Positions 7,787 to 9,996 of a DNA stretch of 9,996 bases are shown here, piece after piece. Made by a program: the position numbers and the translations under genes. The notes beneath the pieces are model-generated. The model ran no database searches. It worked only from the letters and a program-made list of their open reading frames with translations, and had not been told where the DNA came from. The stretch's first letter is position 1. Every line of letters begins with the position of its first letter. The DNA comes from Deltaproteobacteria bacterium (GTDB taxonomy: Bacteria; Desulfobacterota; DSM-4660; Desulfatiglandales; Desulfatiglandaceae): positions 1 through 9,996 of the forward strand of contig DREN01000372.1 in assembly GCA_011051075.1 (NCBI GenBank), written 5' to 3'.

Positions 7787-8911
7787 TTATGAATCCAGGT
7801 CACAAGAAAGCCCCAGAAGACGCCACCGGGCCCTTCTTGAGCACACTATGGAGATCTTCCTTAACGGCCCGTCCAGACCCGGCACCTCCACGGAAAGCCT
7901 CCCGCCGCAGGCCTTCAGTGTGCAGGCATGGATATCCTGGAGAATTAGGCGGTAATCCGCATCACCGGGGTCCACCTGAAAGTGGATGGTCTTCCAGTCA
8001 CGCCTCCCGTACCATGGCATATGAATGGTGCCAACACCCTCCACCAGGGTGTCCCAGGGCCTGAACCCAAAAAGAAGAGGGCCTTCCTTTTTCAGGGCCC
8101 CCTGCCCGCCCACGGCCCTCTTGAACATCCTGAGCCTGTCCAGGACCCTGAGCGAGAGTTTTTCGTAGGGGGAGGGATATCTCTTCAGGGAGAGATCAAA
8201 ACGGTAAAACCCCGGCCATGAGGAGGGGAGGGGCCGCCGGCCGTACCTCCTTTCAATCCTCCATATCTCCCTGTATCGGCGCCAGCCCGAATCCCAGGTC
8301 TTGGTCCCTGGATAGTACCTGACCGCTGCCAGGGGCCCGGGGAAATATCGGAATTTGGCGCCGTTCCGGGACAGCCTGCACCACAGGTCCCAGTCCATGG
8401 TGTAGTGAAGAGAAGGGTCTACGCCGTCGACCTCCTCATAGGCCCCACGACGCACGAAACACGCGGGCTGGCAGATAAAGCAGGACCTGGTCAGGTCCCG
8501 CGCATCGAACTCCTGGATCGCGGGAAAGTAGGACAGGAAAAAACCCTCCGGTGTCACATGGATGGCATCCCCGTAAACCACGTCCAAACCGGGATCACGT
8601 TCAAAAAGGGCCGCCACCCGGGAAAGCGTCCCCGGAAAATAGTAGTCATCCGCGTTGAGCCAGCATACAACATCTCCCTGGACCTTTTTCATCCCCTCCC
8701 TGATGGCCCCGGCCTGACCTGAATCAGGGCCTGAACAGAGAAAGGCGATCATATCAGAGAAATCCCCCACCACCTCATGGAAACCATCGGTGGAACCACC
8801 ATCCATGACTGCCAGGTTAAAAGGCTGAGACTGGTATCTCAGGCTTTTCAGGGCCCAGGGAAGAAAACGGCTCTGATTAAGGCTGGGAATGACAATGGCG
8901 AAAGTCGGCAA
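7787..8911 (-). CDS. Family 2 glycosyltransferase with an unassigned C-terminal extension
   Basis: A 374-residue GT2. The catalytic domain covers about 1-230: FAIVIPSLNQSRFL at 4-17, MDGGSTDG at 36-43, SGPDSGQAGAIREGM at 60-74, LNADDYY at 85-91 with the DD of the metal site, ICQPACFVRR at 146-155 and MDWDLWCRLS at 172-181. This matches the group often annotated as PGL/p-HBAD-type or WcaE-related glycosyltransferases. After about residue 275 there is an extension of about 100 residues (FGFRPWDTLVEGVGTIHMPWYGRRDWKTIHFQV and onward) rich in beta-prone and aromatic residues that is not part of the usual GT2 core; I do not recognise it. The start is TTG 8911 with AAGGA 9 bases upstream, 19 bases after the extended end of fcl. 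Donor and acceptor are unknown. Confidence 0.9.
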   Translation of the reverse strand: MPTFAIVIPSLNQSRFLPWALKSLRYQSQPFNLAVMDGGSTDGFHEVVGDFSDMIAFLCSGPDSGQAGAIREGMKKVQGDVVCWLNADDYYFPGTLSRVAALFERDPGLDVVYGDAIHVTPEGFFLSYFPAIQEFDARDLTRSCFICQPACFVRRGAYEEVDGVDPSLHYTMDWDLWCRLSRNGAKFRYFPGPLAAVRYYPGTKTWDSGWRRYREIWRIERRYGRRPLPSSWPGFYRFDLSLKRYPSPYEKLSLRVLDRLRMFKRAVGGQGALKKEGPLLFGFRPWDTLVEGVGTIHMPWYGRRDWKTIHFQVDPGDADYRLILQDIHACTLKACGGRLSVEVPGLDGPLRKISIVCSRRARWRLLGLSCDLDS

Positions 8912-8930
8912 AATGAGTTTTCCTTAAAAA

Positions 8931-9857
8931 TCAGCGACACTCCAGATACCACTAATACACCCTTTTGAGCCCCTCTTCCAGCGGTATCCTTGCCTGCCAA
9001 CCAAGGGCGGTCAATCTGGAAACATCCAATAGCTTGAGCGGGGTTCCATCCGGCTTGGCAGGGTCAAACCTGAGATCACCTTCAAATCCGACAACCTCAC
9101 CGACCATCTCGGCCAATTGCCGAATAGACTGGCCTTTGCCCACACCCACATTGATGATGTCGTCTTCCTCATAATTGTTTATCACAAAGAGACACGCATC
9201 GGCAAGGTCGTCAACGTAAAGGAACTCACGTCTTGGCACACCCGTACCCCAGACTTCCACCGATTTATGGCCCTTCATCTTTGCCTCATGAAACTTTCTG
9301 ATCAGGGCAGGGAGGACATGTGAGGTCTTCAGGTCAAAATTGTCCCCCGGCCCATAGAGGTTGGTGGGCATGGCGCTGATGAAGGGGGTTCCATAATGAC
9401 GGTTTTATGCCTGGCACATCTTTATGCCGGCAATCTTGGCCACGGCATAGGGCTCATTGGTAGGTTCCAAATAGCCGGAAAGGAGGCATGCCTCCCCCAT
9501 CGGCTGGGGGCAGAGTTTCGGGTAAATGCAGGAGCTGCCTAAAAAAAGTAGCTTTTTTATCGCATAGAGGTGCGAAGAATGAATGACATTCGTCTCAATC
9601 ACCAGATTGTTGTAGATAAACTCGGCCGGGAATGTTGAATTGGCCCATATCCCGCCGACCCTGGCAGCGGCCAAGAACACATACTGGGGCCGCTCTCCAC
9701 GAAAGAACGTCTCCACCTGCTCTTGTCTCATCAGATCCAGTTGGCGATGGCTTCGATAAACAAGGTTTTCGTACCCGGCGCTTTGCAACTTCCTCAGAAT
9801 TGCCGATCCAGCCAAGCCCCGATGACCCACGACATAAATTCTATCGTTCTTTTCCAT
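8931..9857 (-). pseudogene. fcl: GDP-L-fucose synthase (GDP-4-keto-6-deoxymannose epimerase/reductase), interrupted by in-frame stops
   Basis: The intact enzyme would epimerise and reduce GDP-4-keto-6-deoxymannose to GDP-L-fucose with NADPH. One frame gives the whole protein: VGHRGLAGSAI nucleotide motif at 10-20, GSSCIYP at 107-113 (Ser108, Cys110), YAVAKIAG with Tyr137/Lys141, PTNLYGPGDNFD at 164-175 and His180 in TSHV, then VWGTGVPRREFLYVDD and KPDGTPLKLLDVSRL. These residues match E. coli Fcl Ser107, Cys109, Tyr136, Lys140 and His179 with an offset of one. Codon 151 is TAA (9405-9407) where the family has the Tyr of the CQ-A/S-YNRxYG motif; reading resumes in the same frame with NRHYG, so this is a nonsense substitution, not a frameshift. 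The frame also meets TAG at 8952-8954, after which WYLECR and TGA follow, resembling the normal Y-x-W-Y/F-L-E C-terminus. The second half could at best restart at ATG 9371 without a ribosome binding site. A sequencing error cannot be excluded. Confidence 0.85.
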
Positions 9858-9875
9858 ATACCCAAATGTGACCTT

Positions 9876-9890
9876 GGGGTCTGAAACCCC
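9876..9890. repeat. Small inverted repeat ahead of fcl
   Basis: GGGGT and ACCCC flank a 5-base loop, 19 bases upstream of the fcl ATG. No U run follows on the minus strand, so it does not look like a terminator. It may be a chance stem. Confidence 0.25.
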
Positions 9891-9918
9891 TCAGCGTTGA
9901 CACTTGCAACAAAACCCT

Positions 9919-9969
9919 TTACTGCATCGTAAGTTTATCAACAACAGCCGTACCCTTACTGACTGTCAT
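9919..9969 (-). CDS. Tiny 16-residue reading frame with a strong ribosome binding site, unassigned
   Basis: MTVSKGTAVVDKLTMQ starts at ATG 9969 and ends at TAA 9919-9921. AAGGAG at 9978-9983 lies 8 bases upstream, a better ribosome binding site than most in this window. The ATG overlaps a TGA (9966-9968) that closes another minus-strand frame entering from the window edge and ending NSRNKEYNQ, giving an ATGA arrangement typical of translational coupling. It could be a leader or coupling peptide, or the first codons of a gene whose rest is lost. No family is recognised, and a chance arrangement is possible. Confidence 0.3.
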   Translation of the reverse strand: MTVSKGTAVVDKLTMQ

Positions 9970-9996
9970 TGATTGTACTCCTTGTTTCTGCTGTTA

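Noticed and set aside
9369..9407. fcl as two separate genes
   Set aside because: Neither half is a full enzyme. The second half has no ribosome binding site before ATG 9371, and the codons between are in frame and conserved.
8952..9407. Altered genetic code or pyrrolysine decoding explaining the stops in fcl
   Set aside because: TAA, TAG and TGA all close other well-bounded genes in this window, so wholesale reassignment is unlikely. Local suppression is left open in the findings.
9540..9563. Two slippery heptamers in the fcl frame (A AAA AAG and T TTT TTA) and an A7G/CT6 inverted repeat
   Set aside because: They encode the conserved IKKLLFLGSS segment, where the zero frame must be kept to make Fcl, and no shifted product is recognisable. 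Homopolymers here are a consequence of Lys/Leu/Phe codons.
1..9996. CRISPR array, insertion sequence, tRNA or rRNA
   Set aside because: No regularly spaced repeats, transposase motifs, terminal inverted repeats or tRNA-like cloverleaf seen on reading either strand.

Overview
The window carries one uninterrupted, minus-strand block of surface-polysaccharide (O-antigen, capsule or exopolysaccharide) genes. In transcription order, from high to low coordinates, they are: a GDP-L-fucose synthase gene (fcl) interrupted by an in-frame stop; two family-2 glycosyltransferases; a 726-residue protein fusing a GT2 and a GT4 glycosyltransferase; an extended-SDR sugar-nucleotide epimerase/dehydratase; a DegT-family PLP sugar aminotransferase; an AsnB-type glutamine amidotransferase; and a left-handed beta-helix acyltransferase that runs off the low-coordinate edge. 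No gene on the plus strand is supported; the long plus-strand reading frames are antisense shadows of these genes.

The gene content suggests a Gram-negative bacterium. Style of the glycosyltransferases, frequent TTG/GTG starts with strong purine-rich ribosome binding sites, and moderate GC are compatible with a deltaproteobacterial (Desulfobacterota-like) or related environmental lineage, but no marker gene is present and this is only a guess. Hand counts of single 60-base lines range from about 60-63% GC in the glycosyltransferase section (around 7441-8280) to about 37-50% in the aminotransferase/amidotransferase section (around 1981-2820) and 35-57% in fcl, so the cluster looks mosaic, as such loci usually are.

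How the genes could work together: fcl would finish GDP-L-fucose from the 4-keto-6-deoxy-mannose intermediate made by Gmd (not seen here, perhaps just upstream). The epimerase, aminotransferase and acyltransferase form a plausible amino-sugar module (oxidise or epimerise, aminate, N-acylate), and the AsnB-like enzyme could amidate a uronic-acid carboxylate or another acid. Three genes encoding four glycosyltransferase domains would assemble a repeat unit of several sugars. The exact sugars cannot be deduced from the window.

The most notable features are the fcl gene, which reads as a full-length, well-conserved enzyme except for a TAA replacing a conserved tyrosine codon (and a TAG a few codons before the expected C-terminus), and the GT2-GT4 fusion. 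I see no RNA gene, CRISPR array, insertion sequence or clearly novel system. Spaces between genes are short (all below 150 bases), so there is no long non-coding stretch.
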